Origin: Peribacillus sp. Bi96
GTDB taxonomy: Bacteria; Bacillota; Bacilli; Bacillales; DSM-1321
DNA length: 64,000 bases
Direction: 5' to 3'
NCBI RefSeq assembly: GCF_918698115.1
Contig: NZ_CAKKLV010000008.1
Location: 1 to 64,000 of the forward strand
Shown here: piece by piece, positions 45,316 to 54,779 of the stretch
Layout of the letters: every line of letters starts with the position of its first letter
Numbering within the stretch: position 1 is the stretch's first letter
The notes under the pieces: generated by a model
Databases searched by the model: none
Told to the model about the DNA's origin: nothing
What the model saw: only the letters and a program-made list of their open reading frames with translations
Translations under genes and position numbers: made by a program

Positions 45316-47330
45316 AGGTCGTAAAGAAACTGTTTGATTATGCTGCCCTTTATAAAAAATTGATCATTGGCGCATTGATCATGCTGACACTTTCAGTAGC
45401 GGCCGATTTAACGGGCCCATTCGTTGCCAAGAAAATCATCGACTCACATATACTTGGCATCGAATCTTCTTGGTATGAATCGGAAAAAGGAAAAGATGCT
45501 GTTAAGTATGATGAAAATTGGTATAAACGGGCGGATTACTTTACTGAAGGTGAGAAGAAAGGCAGAGAAGTCCATGTTTTGCAGGTTGGCAATCAATTTG
45601 TCTTCTTAAACGAAGGTATACCCATGGATGGCCGCAGAACCTTGGAGAACCAAACGTTAATCATCAAGAAAGACGGGAAAGAGCAAAGGGCGCAAGTAGA
45701 GAAATTGACGAGTCAGGAAGTGATGGGGTTTTACCAACCGGAAATCCCGCGAATCTTGAAGCTTGTGGCTTTTTACTTTGGCCTTGTCATCATCTCATCC
45801 ATTTTTCAATATGGGCAAAGCTTTTATCTACAGAAAGCGGCTAACCGAATCATTCAGAGGATGCGAAATGATATTTTCACACATATTTCCCGGTTGCCGA
45901 TTCGTTATTTCGATAATATGCCAGCGGGGAAAGTTGTAGCAAGGGTCACAAATGATACCGAGGCGATCAGGGAATTATATGTAACCGTGCTCGCCAACTT
46001 CTTTTCGAGCACGATTAATATCTTCGGAGTACTCATCGCTCTATATATTCTGGATGCACGTGCTGGTACTATGGGCCTTTTACTTATTCCAATCATCGTT
46101 ATCTGGACGAAGGTATACCGTAAATTCGCCTCGAAATATAATCACATCATTCGGGAGCGGGTCAGTGATATTAATGGGATGATCAATGAATCCATTTCTG
46201 GAATGAACATCATTCAGGCATTTGGACGTGAAAAGGAGACGAAGCAATCTTTTGAAAGTTTAAACCGGGAGCATTATTCCTATCAAAATAAAATGCTCCA
46301 TTTAAATTCGTTGACGGGTGGGAACTTGATTGGTGTCATTAAGGTTTTGGCGCTGATAGCATTCGTCTGGTATTTCGGTGGAATTTCACTTACAGCTAGT
46401 TCAGCGATTTCTTTAGGGATGATGTATGCAATTGTTGATTTAATCAGCCGCCTGCTTCATCCGCTTCACGGAATCGTCAATCAGTTCGCCAACCTGGAAC
46501 AGGCACTCGTTGCAGGGGAGCGGGCATTCAGTTTATTGGATGAGCAGGGATTGGCAGTCAGTGATGAAAACATATCCAGATACAAAGGAAATGTGCAATT
46601 TGACCATGTTTCTTTTGGCTATAAGGATAATGAATATGTGTTAAAAGACATTTCCTTCTCAGCAAAACAAGGGGAAACGGTCGCCTTGGTTGGCCATACT
46701 GGTTCGGGAAAAAGTTCTATAATGAATTTATTGTTCCGTTTTTATGACAGCAGTGAAGGGCAAATCAAAATTGACGGAAGGGATATTCTGGATATACCCC
46801 ATCAAACGCTTAGGGAGCATATGGGAATTGTCCTTCAAGATCCCTATTTATTTACTGGCACCATCGCATCCAATATCTCCCTGAACCATAAAGGAATCAC
46901 AAGGGAAATGGTTGAAAAGGCATTAAAGGATGTAGGAGGGGACAAAGTGCTGAAGCATCTTCCTTTAGGGCTGGATGAACCCGTGATAGAAAAAGGTGGA
47001 ACCTTATCTTCTGGACAGCGCCAGCTAATCTCTTTTGCACGTGCTCTTGCATTCAATCCGGCGATATTGATTTTGGATGAAGCGACAGCAAGCATCGATA
47101 CGGAAACAGAGGCAATTATCCAGGAGGGAATGGAGGTGCTGAAAAAAGGGAGAACGACCTTCATCATTGCCCATAGACTTTCCACGATTAAAAATGCCGA
47201 CCAAATTCTGGTGTTGGATAAAGGGCGAATTACGGAGAAGGGTACACATGAAGAATTAATGGGATTGAAAGGGAAGTACTATCAAATGTATGAACTGCAG
47301 GCTGGTCCACATAAAGGGATGGCCGGGTGA
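45312..47330 (+). CDS. bmrD: Multidrug ABC transporter half, BmrD/YheH-like
   Basis: A 672-residue partner half, matching YheH (673). The membrane domain has an unusually long extracellular insert (about residues 45-145, polar with WYKRADYFTEGEKKGREVHV) between helices 1 and 2, as in BmrD. The ATPase domain has Walker A GHTGSGKSS, signature LSSGQRQLIS, Walker B ILILDEATASID with a proper catalytic glutamate, and the H-loop IIAHRLS. In the heterodimer this half supplies the catalytic glutamate for the functional site. Translationally coupled to the preceding gene. Confidence 0.92.
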   Translation: MKVVKKLFDYAALYKKLIIGALIMLTLSVAADLTGPFVAKKIIDSHILGIESSWYESEKGKDAVKYDENWYKRADYFTEGEKKGREVHVLQVGNQFVFLNEGIPMDGRRTLENQTLIIKKDGKEQRAQVEKLTSQEVMGFYQPEIPRILKLVAFYFGLVIISSIFQYGQSFYLQKAANRIIQRMRNDIFTHISRLPIRYFDNMPAGKVVARVTNDTEAIRELYVTVLANFFSSTINIFGVLIALYILDARAGTMGLLLIPIIVIWTKVYRKFASKYNHIIRERVSDINGMINESISGMNIIQAFGREKETKQSFESLNREHYSYQNKMLHLNSLTGGNLIGVIKVLALIAFVWYFGGISLTASSAISLGMMYAIVDLISRLLHPLHGIVNQFANLEQALVAGERAFSLLDEQGLAVSDENISRYKGNVQFDHVSFGYKDNEYVLKDISFSAKQGETVALVGHTGSGKSSIMNLLFRFYDSSEGQIKIDGRDILDIPHQTLREHMGIVLQDPYLFTGTIASNISLNHKGITREMVEKALKDVGGDKVLKHLPLGLDEPVIEKGGTLSSGQRQLISFARALAFNPAILILDEATASIDTETEAIIQEGMEVLKKGRTTFIIAHRLSTIKNADQILVLDKGRITEKGTHEELMGLKGKYYQMYELQAGPHKGMAG

Positions 47331-47409
47331 AATACAATTGAATAAGGATGGATAGACAAGATTACACTATATTGTGGGTGCCTCTATTGGCACTCTCAAG
47401 CATAATTGT

Positions 47410-47424
47410 TGATAATAGTTATCA
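47410..47424. promoter_or_regulatory. Fur/Zur-type operator
   Basis: TGATAAT-A-GTTATCA, a 7-1-7 inverted repeat with one mismatch, followed by CATTACG. It overlaps the -35 (TTATCA) of a promoter with TATACT at 47443-47448. For a zinc-free L31 gene the expected regulator is Zur, although the arms look closer to a Fur box. Confidence 0.6.
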
Positions 47425-47466
47425 TTACGGTTAACATATATCTATACTAACAATGAGGTGATAATA

Positions 47467-47715
47467 GTGAAACATGAAATTCATCCTGATTATCAACAAG
47501 TAGTATTTATGGATACCAACAGTGGTTATAAATTTTTGACGGGGTCCACAAAAACGTCCAATGAAACGATCGAGTGGGAGGACGGTCAAACGTACCCATT
47601 ATTAAAAGTCGAGATCAGTTCAAATACGCACCCATTTTATACAGGCAAACAGAAATTCGCTGAAAAAGGGGGACGCGTGGATCGCTTCCTTGATAAATAT
47701 AATATGAAGAAATGA
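47467..47715 (+). CDS. rpmE2: 50S ribosomal protein L31 type B (zinc-independent)
   Basis: An 82-residue L31 paralogue. It starts [20 protein letters not shown], carries [18 protein letters not shown] and ends FLDKYNMKK. The two CXXC zinc pairs of type A L31 are missing, so it can replace the zinc form when zinc is scarce, as YtiA does in B. subtilis. I use the GTG at 47467 (GAGGTGAT before it); a GTG nine bases upstream would place the ribosome site in the frame. The Fur/Zur-type operator upstream supports metal control. A clear terminator follows. Confidence 0.92.
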   Translation: MKHEIHPDYQQVVFMDTNSGYKFLTGSTKTSNETIEWEDGQTYPLLKVEISSNTHPFYTGKQKFAEKGGRVDRFLDKYNMKK

Positions 47716-47719
47716 TAGT

Positions 47720-47751
47720 GAGGCCATCGAGAAATCGTTGGCCTTTTTTTT
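47720..47751 (+). terminator. Terminator of rpmE2
   Basis: AGGCCA-TC-GA ... TC-GT-TGGCCT stem followed by eight T. Confidence 0.88.
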
Positions 47752-47779
47752 GGCTGGGTTGAGAAAGAAGCGATATTTG

Positions 47780-47818
47780 TGCAAAAAAAGGGTGCCCATT
47801 ATATATGAGGCACCCATC
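47780..47818 (-). terminator. Terminator of the metI-metC operon
   Basis: Minus strand GGGTGCC ... GGGCACCC stem followed by TTTTTTT, just past the metC stop codon. Confidence 0.85.
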
Positions 47819-47824
47819 TTTTCA

Positions 47825-49006
47825 TCATTTTGCAGCAATAGCTTCCCCTTTTGCAATACGTACAAGGGCGGCATCAAAGTCCTTGATTAAATCGTCCGGA
47901 TTTTCAAGTCCGACTGAGAGACGAAGCAGGCTGTTGGTGATGCCTCGCTTTTCCCTTTCATCAGCAGGCATGGCAGCATGTGACATTTTAGCCGGGTAGG
48001 ATAATATCGATTCGACCGCTCCAAGACTCACAGCAAAAACAGGGAGTTCAACAGTGTTCACGAATGAGCGGAAAATTTCCTCGCTTTCCAATTCAAATGA
48101 TAAGACCGCTCCTGCACCAAGGGACTGTCCCTCCTGGATGGCATACTGTGGATGATCGGCAAGACCAGGATAATAAACTTTTTTCACTAATGGCTGCTCC
48201 TTTAAGTAGGAGGCAATCTTTTCAGCTCCTCTTTGGGAGTGTTCCATTCTGACCGACAATGTTTTCAGACCCCTCATTACTAGCCAGGCATCCTGAACAC
48301 CAAGTACAGCTCCAAAGGAGTTTTGGAGGGAACCGAGTCTGTCTGCCAATTCCGGATCCTTCACTACGGCAAGTCCAGCTACTACATCACTATGTCCGGA
48401 TAAAAACTTCGTCGCACTATGAAGGACAACATCAGCGCCCAGGTTCAACGGCTTTTGTAACGCTGGTGTCAAGAATGTATTATCAACAAAGCTTAAGGCA
48501 CCTGCTTTTTTTGCGATATCACATACGGCTTGAATATCGGTCACTTTAAGTAAAGGATTTGAAGGCGTTTCAATGTATATGGCTCTCGTATTTGGCTGAA
48601 TGGCCGCTTTGACGCTTTCCAGATCCGTCATGTCAACAAAGGTATGCTCAATATTGAAACGCGTCAGTACGCTTGTGACCATCCTGAACGTTCCGCCATA
48701 CACATCTTCGGAAATGACGATATGGTCACCGGCAGACAACAAAAGAAAGGCGGTTGAGATGGCTGCCATACCCGATGAAAAGGCAAAGCCGTGAGTGCCT
48801 TCCTCAAGTTCGGCTATGATATCTTCAAGTGCCTCGCGAGTTGGGTTCCCGCTTCTGCTGTAATCATATTTGCCGAAAGAATCGATATCGGATTGATGGA
48901 AAGTGGATGCGTGCTGAATGGGGACGCTCACACCGCCTGTTGTTGGATCGAATTTATGTTGATTATGAAGTAATTTGGTTTCAAAACTAAAATCATGATC
49001 TGTCAT
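47825..49006 (-). CDS. metC: Cystathionine beta-lyase
   Basis: A 393-residue Cys/Met-metabolism PLP enzyme. Signs are SIPIQHAST-like VPIQHASTFHQSD, YSRSGNPTREALEDIIAELE, the SSGMAAIS loop, and the PLP lysine in VVLHSATKFLSGHSDVVAG. In B. subtilis the second gene of the SAM-riboswitch pair (yjcJ) is the beta-lyase that makes homocysteine from cystathionine; the order here is the same. Family members are hard to separate by sequence, so the split between gamma-synthase and beta-lyase rests on gene order. The ATG overlaps the end of metI by four bases, with GGGAGG upstream. Confidence 0.9.
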   Translation of the reverse strand: MTDHDFSFETKLLHNQHKFDPTTGGVSVPIQHASTFHQSDIDSFGKYDYSRSGNPTREALEDIIAELEEGTHGFAFSSGMAAISTAFLLLSAGDHIVISEDVYGGTFRMVTSVLTRFNIEHTFVDMTDLESVKAAIQPNTRAIYIETPSNPLLKVTDIQAVCDIAKKAGALSFVDNTFLTPALQKPLNLGADVVLHSATKFLSGHSDVVAGLAVVKDPELADRLGSLQNSFGAVLGVQDAWLVMRGLKTLSVRMEHSQRGAEKIASYLKEQPLVKKVYYPGLADHPQYAIQEGQSLGAGAVLSFELESEEIFRSFVNTVELPVFAVSLGAVESILSYPAKMSHAAMPADEREKRGITNSLLRLSVGLENPDDLIKDFDAALVRIAKGEAIAAK

Positions 49007-50124
49007 CGTAGTGCCTCCCTTTTTACATGTGCGAATGCTTGCTGTAAGTCCCCAATCAAATCATCGCTATCCTCGATGCCAACGGAGAAGCGGAGCAGGC
49101 GATTACAAACCCCATTTGCCGTTCTGACTTCAAGCGGTATATCGGCATGTGTTTGTGTAGCGGGATAGGTGATGAAGCTTTCAACCCCTCCAAGGCTTTC
49201 TGCAAACGAAATTAATGAGAGCGATTGTAAAAATGGGTTGACCGCTGATTCATCAATGATACGGAATGAAATCATGCCGCCTCTTCCGGGATACAATACG
49301 TCCGTTACACAATCATGTTCCGATAAGTAATCTACAAGTATCTTGGCATTCTTTTCATGACGTTCCATCCGCAATGCCAGGGTTTTCATTCCGCGCATCA
49401 GCAGCCAAGAATCAAAGGGGCTCAAGACCGCGCCGGTACCATTATGATGGAAGGCAAGTGCCTCACATAAATCCGCGCCGCTAGCCACGATCAGTCCGGC
49501 AAGTACATCATTATGACCACCTAGATACTTGGTGGCACTGTGAATGACAATATCCGCGCCAAGCAGGATGGGTTGCTGAATAAGAGGCGTATAAAAAGTG
49601 TTATCAACGATTAACAATAGATTAAATTGTTTTGCCAGTGCGGCAACGGCGCTAATGTCCGTTTGCTGCATAAGGGGGTTAGTGGGAGTTTCGATGAAGA
49701 TGGCTTTCGTGTGAGGAGTGATGGCTTTCTCGATATCCTCCAAACAACAAGTGTTTACATAGTCACACTGCAACCCCCATTTTTTAAAACCTTGTTCTAA
49801 CAGTCGATATGTACCGCCATAAAGATCCTCGCTGACAATCCATGCATCGCCTGATTTAAATAAAGCCAGTATCGTGGAAATGGCAGCCATTCCTGAACTG
49901 CAGGCATATCCTTGGTCGCCTTTTTCCAAATCGGCAATGGATCGTTCCAATAGCTGTCGTGTGGGATTACCTGTCCTTGTGTAATCGAATCCTGTCGATT
50001 GGCCAATTCCTTCGTGGCGGAAAGCTGTTGAAAAGTATACCGGCGGATTGACTGTTCCCGTCGCCGTTTCACTGCGATTTCCTAATTGAGCAAGATATGT
50101 TTCGGTTTTGTACATAGTTTTCAC
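49003..50124 (-). CDS. metI: Cystathionine gamma-synthase / O-acetylhomoserine thiolyase
   Basis: A 373-residue PLP enzyme that makes cystathionine (or homocysteine) from an activated homoserine. Visible motifs: LAQLGNRSETATGTVNPPVY, FDYTRTGNPTRQLLERSIAD, CSSGMAAIST, and the lysine in IVIHSATKYLGGHNDVLAG. It matches B. subtilis MetI (YjcI, 373 residues) in length and in the opening region. First gene after a SAM-I riboswitch, so transcription should stop when SAM is plentiful. The start is GTG at 50124 or ATG three codons later, both behind AAAGGAG. Confidence 0.92.
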   Translation of the reverse strand: MKTMYKTETYLAQLGNRSETATGTVNPPVYFSTAFRHEGIGQSTGFDYTRTGNPTRQLLERSIADLEKGDQGYACSSGMAAISTILALFKSGDAWIVSEDLYGGTYRLLEQGFKKWGLQCDYVNTCCLEDIEKAITPHTKAIFIETPTNPLMQQTDISAVAALAKQFNLLLIVDNTFYTPLIQQPILLGADIVIHSATKYLGGHNDVLAGLIVASGADLCEALAFHHNGTGAVLSPFDSWLLMRGMKTLALRMERHEKNAKILVDYLSEHDCVTDVLYPGRGGMISFRIIDESAVNPFLQSLSLISFAESLGGVESFITYPATQTHADIPLEVRTANGVCNRLLRFSVGIEDSDDLIGDLQQAFAHVKREALR

Positions 50125-50147
50125 TGCTCCTTTGAGTTATATAAAAT

Positions 50148-50178
50148 AAAAAAAAGTCTTCTTTAAGAAGAAGACTTT
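50148..50178 (-). terminator. Expression-platform terminator of the metI riboswitch
   Basis: AAGTCTTCTTC-TTAAA-GAAGACTT-like stem with eight T on the minus strand, 25 bases before metI. Part of the SAM-I switch. Confidence 0.88.
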
Positions 50179-50201
50179 GATTAAATGGGGATGAGTCATT
50201 C

Positions 50202-50315
50202 TTCTTATCTTCCAAGTTCACAAACTTGTGGAATTAGCACCTTTTCATTGGTTTGAAACAAATGAAGGTTGCTGAGGTGTCATCGGGCCATTCCCTCTAC
50301 CTCTCTCGATAAGAG
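50202..50315 (-). promoter_or_regulatory. SAM-I riboswitch (S-box) for metI-metC
   Basis: On the minus strand the aptamer has all S-box landmarks: P1 strand CTTATCGAGAG, then GGTAGAGGGAATGGCCC, GATGACACCTCAGCAACC, then AAGGTGCTAATTCC and the closing P1 strand GATAAG. These match the SAM-I consensus. The terminator follows directly, and metI starts about 80 bases downstream. Confidence 0.96.
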
Positions 50316-50652
50316 TTTAGATTATTCAATTTCTTTTGAATTTACTATATATATAAATTACTGTCAAGAACATTTTGGAAGGAAATTGCTTAGATGTGCA
50401 GGGTTGGGTCGGTTGGGGCCAAGCGGTATCGACACTTTACGTATTTTAAAAAAACATCAAAAATCTGCAGGGGGGCAGGGATAATCGCAATATTAAATGG
50501 ATTATTTAGAAAAAGGGGAGGGGAAGCTGGACGGTTTTTTTGCTTTAAAATAATAAAATTTGTACAATGTATAGAGAGAAAAATAATACGACATTATTCA
50601 TTTCATATACATAAGGTCTTCGATGAATAGTGCAAACTTAGGAGGAGAACAC
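50316..50652. other. Intergenic region between the metI riboswitch and fumC
   Basis: About 335 bases carrying the promoters of the divergent met operon and of fumC. No gene or further leader RNA is recognised. Confidence 0.4.
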
Positions 50653-52035
50653 ATGGAATACAGAATCGAACGAGATACGATGGGTGAAGTGAAAGTTCCT
50701 GCTGATAAATATTGGGGAGCACAAACTGAGAGAAGCCGCAATAATTTCAAAATCGGTAATGAAAAAATGCCAATTGAATTAGTACGTGCATTTGCATATG
50801 TTAAACAAGCTGCGGCAAAGGTGAACTATGATCTTGGTGATATTTCGGAAGTGAAAAAAAATGCCATCATTAAGATTTGCGGCGAAATTCTTGAAGGTAC
50901 GCTTGATGAACATTTCCCGCTTGTGGTCTGGCAAACGGGAAGCGGCACACAAAGTAATATGAACCTGAACGAAGTGGTCGCTAACAAAGGGAATGAATGG
51001 TTAAAAGAAAATGGTGAATCTGAAACTCTTCACCCGAATGATGATGTTAACAAGGCACAAAGCTCCAATGATACATTCCCGACCGCCATGCACATTGCAG
51101 CCTTCATGGAAGTCGCTGAAAAATTGGTTCCTGCCATCAAAGCACTTCGTGATACATTCGATTCAAAAGAAAAAGAATTTTGGGATGTCGTGAAAATTGG
51201 CCGGACACACCTTCAAGATGCAACTCCACTAACTTTAGGACAAGAAATTTCCGGTTGGAAGGCGATGCTTGAAAAAGACTTGGCGATGATTGAGGAGAGC
51301 AGCCAAAAATTATTGAACCTTGCACTTGGAGGAACGGCTGTAGGAACGGGAATCAATACAAAAAAAGAATTCCCGGGACTTTCTGCTAAACAAATCGCAG
51401 CGGATACAGGACATCCTTTTGTCACTTCGGATAATAAATTCCATGCATTGACAAGCCATAACGAAATCGTTTATGCACATGGTGCATTGAAAGCACTGGC
51501 AGCAGATTTAATGAAAATTGCGAACGATGTCAGATGGTTGGCAAGTGGTCCTAGAAGCGGAATCGGTGAAATTGCCATTCCAGAAAATGAGCCAGGCAGC
51601 TCCATCATGCCAGGTAAAGTCAATCCAACACAAAGTGAAGCGCTTACGATGATTGCGACACAAATCGTGGGTAACGATGCGACAATTGGCTTTGCAGCAA
51701 GCCAAGGTAACTTCGAATTGAACGTTTTTAAACCTGTCATCATCTATAACTTCCTGCAAACGGTTAAATTATTGACGGAAGGCATTCACTCTTTCAACAA
51801 TAATTGTGCGGTTGGCATCACTGCAAATGAAGATAAAATCAAAGAAAATGTAGAACGTTCCCTTATGTTGGTTACGGCATTGAACCCTCATATTGGTTAT
51901 GAAAAAGCAGCCAAGATCGCCAAAACTGCATTCAAGGACAATTCTACGTTAAAAGAAGCAGCGTTGAAATTGGAATTCCTGACGGAAGATGAATTCAAAG
52001 CGTGGGTCGACCCAGCTAACATGGTTAATAAATAA
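50653..52035 (+). CDS. fumC: Fumarase, class II
   Basis: A 460-residue member of the fumarase/aspartase superfamily, converting fumarate to malate in the citric acid cycle. The early [20 protein letters not shown] and [12 protein letters not shown] stretches and the signature loop [17 protein letters not shown] are decisive; [20 protein letters not shown] supplies active-site residues. Length fits FumC (462 in B. subtilis). I use the ATG at 50653 behind TTAGGAGGAG; an ATG 30 bases earlier would swallow this site. The following small gene begins 107 bases later. Confidence 0.96.
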   Translation: MEYRIERDTMGEVKVPADKYWGAQTERSRNNFKIGNEKMPIELVRAFAYVKQAAAKVNYDLGDISEVKKNAIIKICGEILEGTLDEHFPLVVWQTGSGTQSNMNLNEVVANKGNEWLKENGESETLHPNDDVNKAQSSNDTFPTAMHIAAFMEVAEKLVPAIKALRDTFDSKEKEFWDVVKIGRTHLQDATPLTLGQEISGWKAMLEKDLAMIEESSQKLLNLALGGTAVGTGINTKKEFPGLSAKQIAADTGHPFVTSDNKFHALTSHNEIVYAHGALKALAADLMKIANDVRWLASGPRSGIGEIAIPENEPGSSIMPGKVNPTQSEALTMIATQIVGNDATIGFAASQGNFELNVFKPVIIYNFLQTVKLLTEGIHSFNNNCAVGITANEDKIKENVERSLMLVTALNPHIGYEKAAKIAKTAFKDNSTLKEAALKLEFLTEDEFKAWVDPANMVNK

Positions 52036-52142
52036 TGCCTAGGAATGCCCTCCCACTGTTTTTAGGGAGGGTGTTTCAATATTTGAATCATGGAATGAAA
52101 AAACTTAAGATCAAAACGTTATCTGAAACAGGAGGAAAAACA

Positions 52143-52385
52143 ATGTCTTTATGCCCGCTTTGTAACGGTCTAAGAAAAATTCATGTGAATTGCCCGGAAT
52201 GCGGCAGTGATCTTGACGATAAAGGGAAATTCATGGATTACGCTGATGAATACAGCGCCTATATGGACATAGACACACTCAAGCTAAACGACGGGTACCC
52301 TCAATCCCTTCAGAAAGGCCAATGCCCGCATATCATGAAATGCTCAGAATGCGGACATGATGAAGTGCTATTGGTGCAGGAATAG
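52143..52385 (+). CDS. Small zinc-ribbon-like protein
   Basis: An 80-residue protein with three cysteine pairs: LCPLCNG, NCPECGSD and, near the C-terminus, CPHIMKCSECGHDE. Between them is an acidic stretch KGKFMDYADEYSAYMDIDTL. It should bind one or two zinc ions. I do not know a function; it may be a general conserved Bacillus protein. AGGAGG precedes the ATG at 52143; the frame is open further upstream but without a site. Terminator follows. Confidence 0.75.
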   Translation: MSLCPLCNGLRKIHVNCPECGSDLDDKGKFMDYADEYSAYMDIDTLKLNDGYPQSLQKGQCPHIMKCSECGHDEVLLVQE

Positions 52386-52399
52386 TTGTCAGAAAACAC

Positions 52400-52430
52400 A
52401 AAAAGACCCGTTCATGAACGGGTCTTTTGT
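52400..52430. terminator. Bidirectional terminator
   Basis: AAAAGACCCGTTC-AT-GAACGGGTCTTTT perfect stem between the zinc-ribbon gene and msmX. Confidence 0.94.
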
Positions 52431-52434
52431 TTAT

Positions 52435-53580
52435 TTAATTAGCAGGCAACTTCATGCCTTCAGCAATCTGTTCATCTTCTTCAACCAGAATGCGATGTTC
52501 GGTCCCTTTATCAAAAAAGTGGGCTTTATTCATGTCGAGGGCAAGCTCGATGTTTTCGCCTGCATGGATAATATTTTTCGCATCCACCCGGGCAACGAAG
52601 TCCTGCCCCTCGAATGTGGAGTAAAGCATAATTTCCGCACCCATGAGTTCAGCTACATCAATTTGGGTCGTGAATGTAGTGTTAGTGGACTCCGTGAAGT
52701 AAGCTCCTTCATTATGGAAATCCTCTGGTCGGATGCCGAGGATGATTTCTTTTCCGACATATCCTTGATCACGCAGCATCTTCATCTTAAATACAGGTAT
52801 TTCGAGCGATTGCTCACCAATTTTAAAGATACCTTCTTTTAATGTTCCGGTAAAGAAGTTCATCGCAGGTGATCCTATAAAGCCACCGACAAAAACATTT
52901 ATCGGTTTCTCGTAAACTTCTTTTGGCGCACCGACCTGTTGGATGATACCGTCCTTCATAACGACAAGGCGTGTCGCCATGGTCATTGCCTCTGTTTGGT
53001 CATGTGTGACATATATCGTTGTGGTGTCCAGTCGTTTATGTAGTTTAGCGATTTCCGCCCGCATTTGAACCCGTAGCTTTGCGTCGAGATTGGATAATGG
53101 CTCATCCATCAAAAAAACTTTTGCGTCACGTACAATTGCACGGCCAAGTGCCACACGCTGGCGCTGACCACCTGAAAGGGCTTTGGGTTTCCTATTTAGA
53201 AACTCTTCCAGTCCGAGGATCTTTGCCGCTTCATTGACTCTTTGCTTGATTTCCGCTTTCGGCGTTTTCCTGAGCTTTAATCCAAAAGCCATATTGTCAA
53301 AGACGGACATATGTGGATATAAAGCGTAGTTCTGGAAAACCATCGCAATATCACGATCTTTAGGAGGGACATCATTGACTCGCTTGCCGTCTATATATAA
53401 ATCCCCTTGTGAAATGTCTTCCAAACCGGCAATCATCCGTAAAGTAGTAGACTTCCCGCACCCGGAAGGTCCCACAAAAACAATGAATTCCTTATCTGCA
53501 ACACGAAGGTTAAAATCTTTAACAGCCGTCACCTTTTTATCATAAATCTTGAATATATGATCTAATACCAACTCTGCCAT
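52435..53580 (-). CDS. msmX: Sugar ABC transporter ATPase, MsmX/UgpC type
   Basis: A 381-residue multitask ATPase. The nucleotide domain (1-235) has Walker A GPSGCGKST, signature ALSGGQRQRVA, and Walker B VFLMDEPLSNLDA; the C-terminal part (about 240-370) is the TOBE/OB regulatory domain. In B. subtilis MsmX energises several oligosaccharide importers whose operons lack their own ATPase. Here too it stands apart from any permease. The gene downstream-upstream order yxkF-msmX is as in B. subtilis. AAAGGGGGA precedes the ATG. Confidence 0.93.
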   Translation of the reverse strand: MAELVLDHIFKIYDKKVTAVKDFNLRVADKEFIVFVGPSGCGKSTTLRMIAGLEDISQGDLYIDGKRVNDVPPKDRDIAMVFQNYALYPHMSVFDNMAFGLKLRKTPKAEIKQRVNEAAKILGLEEFLNRKPKALSGGQRQRVALGRAIVRDAKVFLMDEPLSNLDAKLRVQMRAEIAKLHKRLDTTTIYVTHDQTEAMTMATRLVVMKDGIIQQVGAPKEVYEKPINVFVGGFIGSPAMNFFTGTLKEGIFKIGEQSLEIPVFKMKMLRDQGYVGKEIILGIRPEDFHNEGAYFTESTNTTFTTQIDVAELMGAEIMLYSTFEGQDFVARVDAKNIIHAGENIELALDMNKAHFFDKGTEHRILVEEDEQIAEGMKLPAN

Positions 53581-53660
53581 GAAAAATCCCCCTTTTAAAC
53601 TACTGATTACTTGTACAATTAACTATAGTCTAAGCTATCAGTTTGGAAATAAGTATAGGC

Positions 53661-53702
53661 ACATTGCACAAAAAAGGATAATTATCCTTTTTTGTGCAAT
53701 GT
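53661..53702. terminator. 42-base perfect palindrome, bidirectional terminator
   Basis: Every base pairs across the centre between 53681 and 53682, giving 21-base arms (each with a run of six A or T). It begins at the last base of the yxkF-like stop codon and lies 80 bases before msmX. Its most likely role is transcription termination of yxkF. Confidence 0.75.
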
Positions 53703-54598
53703 TATTCATTCAGTAAAAGAATCAAATAAGCAGTCAAGGCGTGACGAAAGTTTCTAATATCGAGTCCCGTTCTTTCAGTGAATTTATCTATTCGGTATTG
53801 TAAGCTGTTCCTGTGGATATAAAGCTGTTTGGCGGCATAGGTGGCATTGGAATTACACTCGATATACGTTTTAATCGTTTTGATAAGTTCAATATCCTGC
53901 TGAGTCTTGCCGAGAATTTCATTGATATACCACTTGGTATTCGTAACGGATTGCTCCTTTAATAGTGAGTGAGGGATGATGTCTGCCAAATCAGCCACCT
54001 TTAAATCCGGTAAATGCACTTGGGCCAAATCAAAACATTTTTTTTCCTGATTCCTGTGATGACGAAGTTCTTGATTGACAGGGTGAAAGCGCCCGGTGAA
54101 CATCCGGGTCTTTACATAAAAATCACTTTCAAGCGTCGATGTAATGGCAATTAGTTCATTTTTGGATAAGGATTCATCCTTGTCCGTTTCTATTAAAATT
54201 CCTGAGGTTTCATTTTCCCAGACGAAGGCTGCGTCAGATGGAACGAAAGCGAGAAAGGCGTCTTCAAAATCAGTGTTGGAAAAATCAGCATGTGTCAGTT
54301 TAAAATGAATGAATCGAACATTCTCCCAGTTAGTTAAAGGCAAGGGTGCATTCGGTTCGGATAAAAAAGAGTTCCATGATGCGTTTGGAAACGTGGTGAG
54401 ATCATTTTGGCTTAAGGAAGGAGCGAATAGTAATTCCAGTAAACGGATTTCTTCGGCCGTGATTTCTGAATGGGGAATGCCAAGTATACTTCCTATTGAG
54501 TCTTCGAACCAAACATATTCAGAAACGCTATCAGTATCCAATTTATTGGAAAGAGCGTTCGGGAATTTTTGTTTAAGATTTTCAAGCATTTTCTTCAC
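53702..54598 (-). CDS. yxkF: PucR-type transcriptional regulator, YxkF-like
   Basis: A 298-residue protein whose C-terminus is a clear PucR-family helix-turn-helix: TYIECNSNATYAAKQLYIHR then NSLQYRIDKFTERTG and IRNFRHALTAYLILL. The N-terminal 200 residues have no recognisable domain and probably sense a ligand or partner. Its position just upstream of msmX on the same strand agrees with yxkF of B. subtilis. The start is a GTG at 54598, seven bases after GGGAG. Target genes are unknown; msmX is the nearest candidate, although a strong palindrome separates the two. Confidence 0.8.
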   Translation of the reverse strand: MKKMLENLKQKFPNALSNKLDTDSVSEYVWFEDSIGSILGIPHSEITAEEIRLLELLFAPSLSQNDLTTFPNASWNSFLSEPNAPLPLTNWENVRFIHFKLTHADFSNTDFEDAFLAFVPSDAAFVWENETSGILIETDKDESLSKNELIAITSTLESDFYVKTRMFTGRFHPVNQELRHHRNQEKKCFDLAQVHLPDLKVADLADIIPHSLLKEQSVTNTKWYINEILGKTQQDIELIKTIKTYIECNSNATYAAKQLYIHRNSLQYRIDKFTERTGLDIRNFRHALTAYLILLLNE

Positions 54599-54779
54599 CG
54601 TCTTTCTCCCTATTTATCTCATTATAGCGAAAAGCCAAATCATAAGAAAACTAGTTTTGTATTCCGCCAAATGAAATTCATAGTTAAATAAGAGATTTTA
54701 AATATTTATAAATATTATAAATTTTAGGGGAGGTTATTGCGTATGCTTTAAGGAATATCGTTAAAGGGGAGGAGATCGT

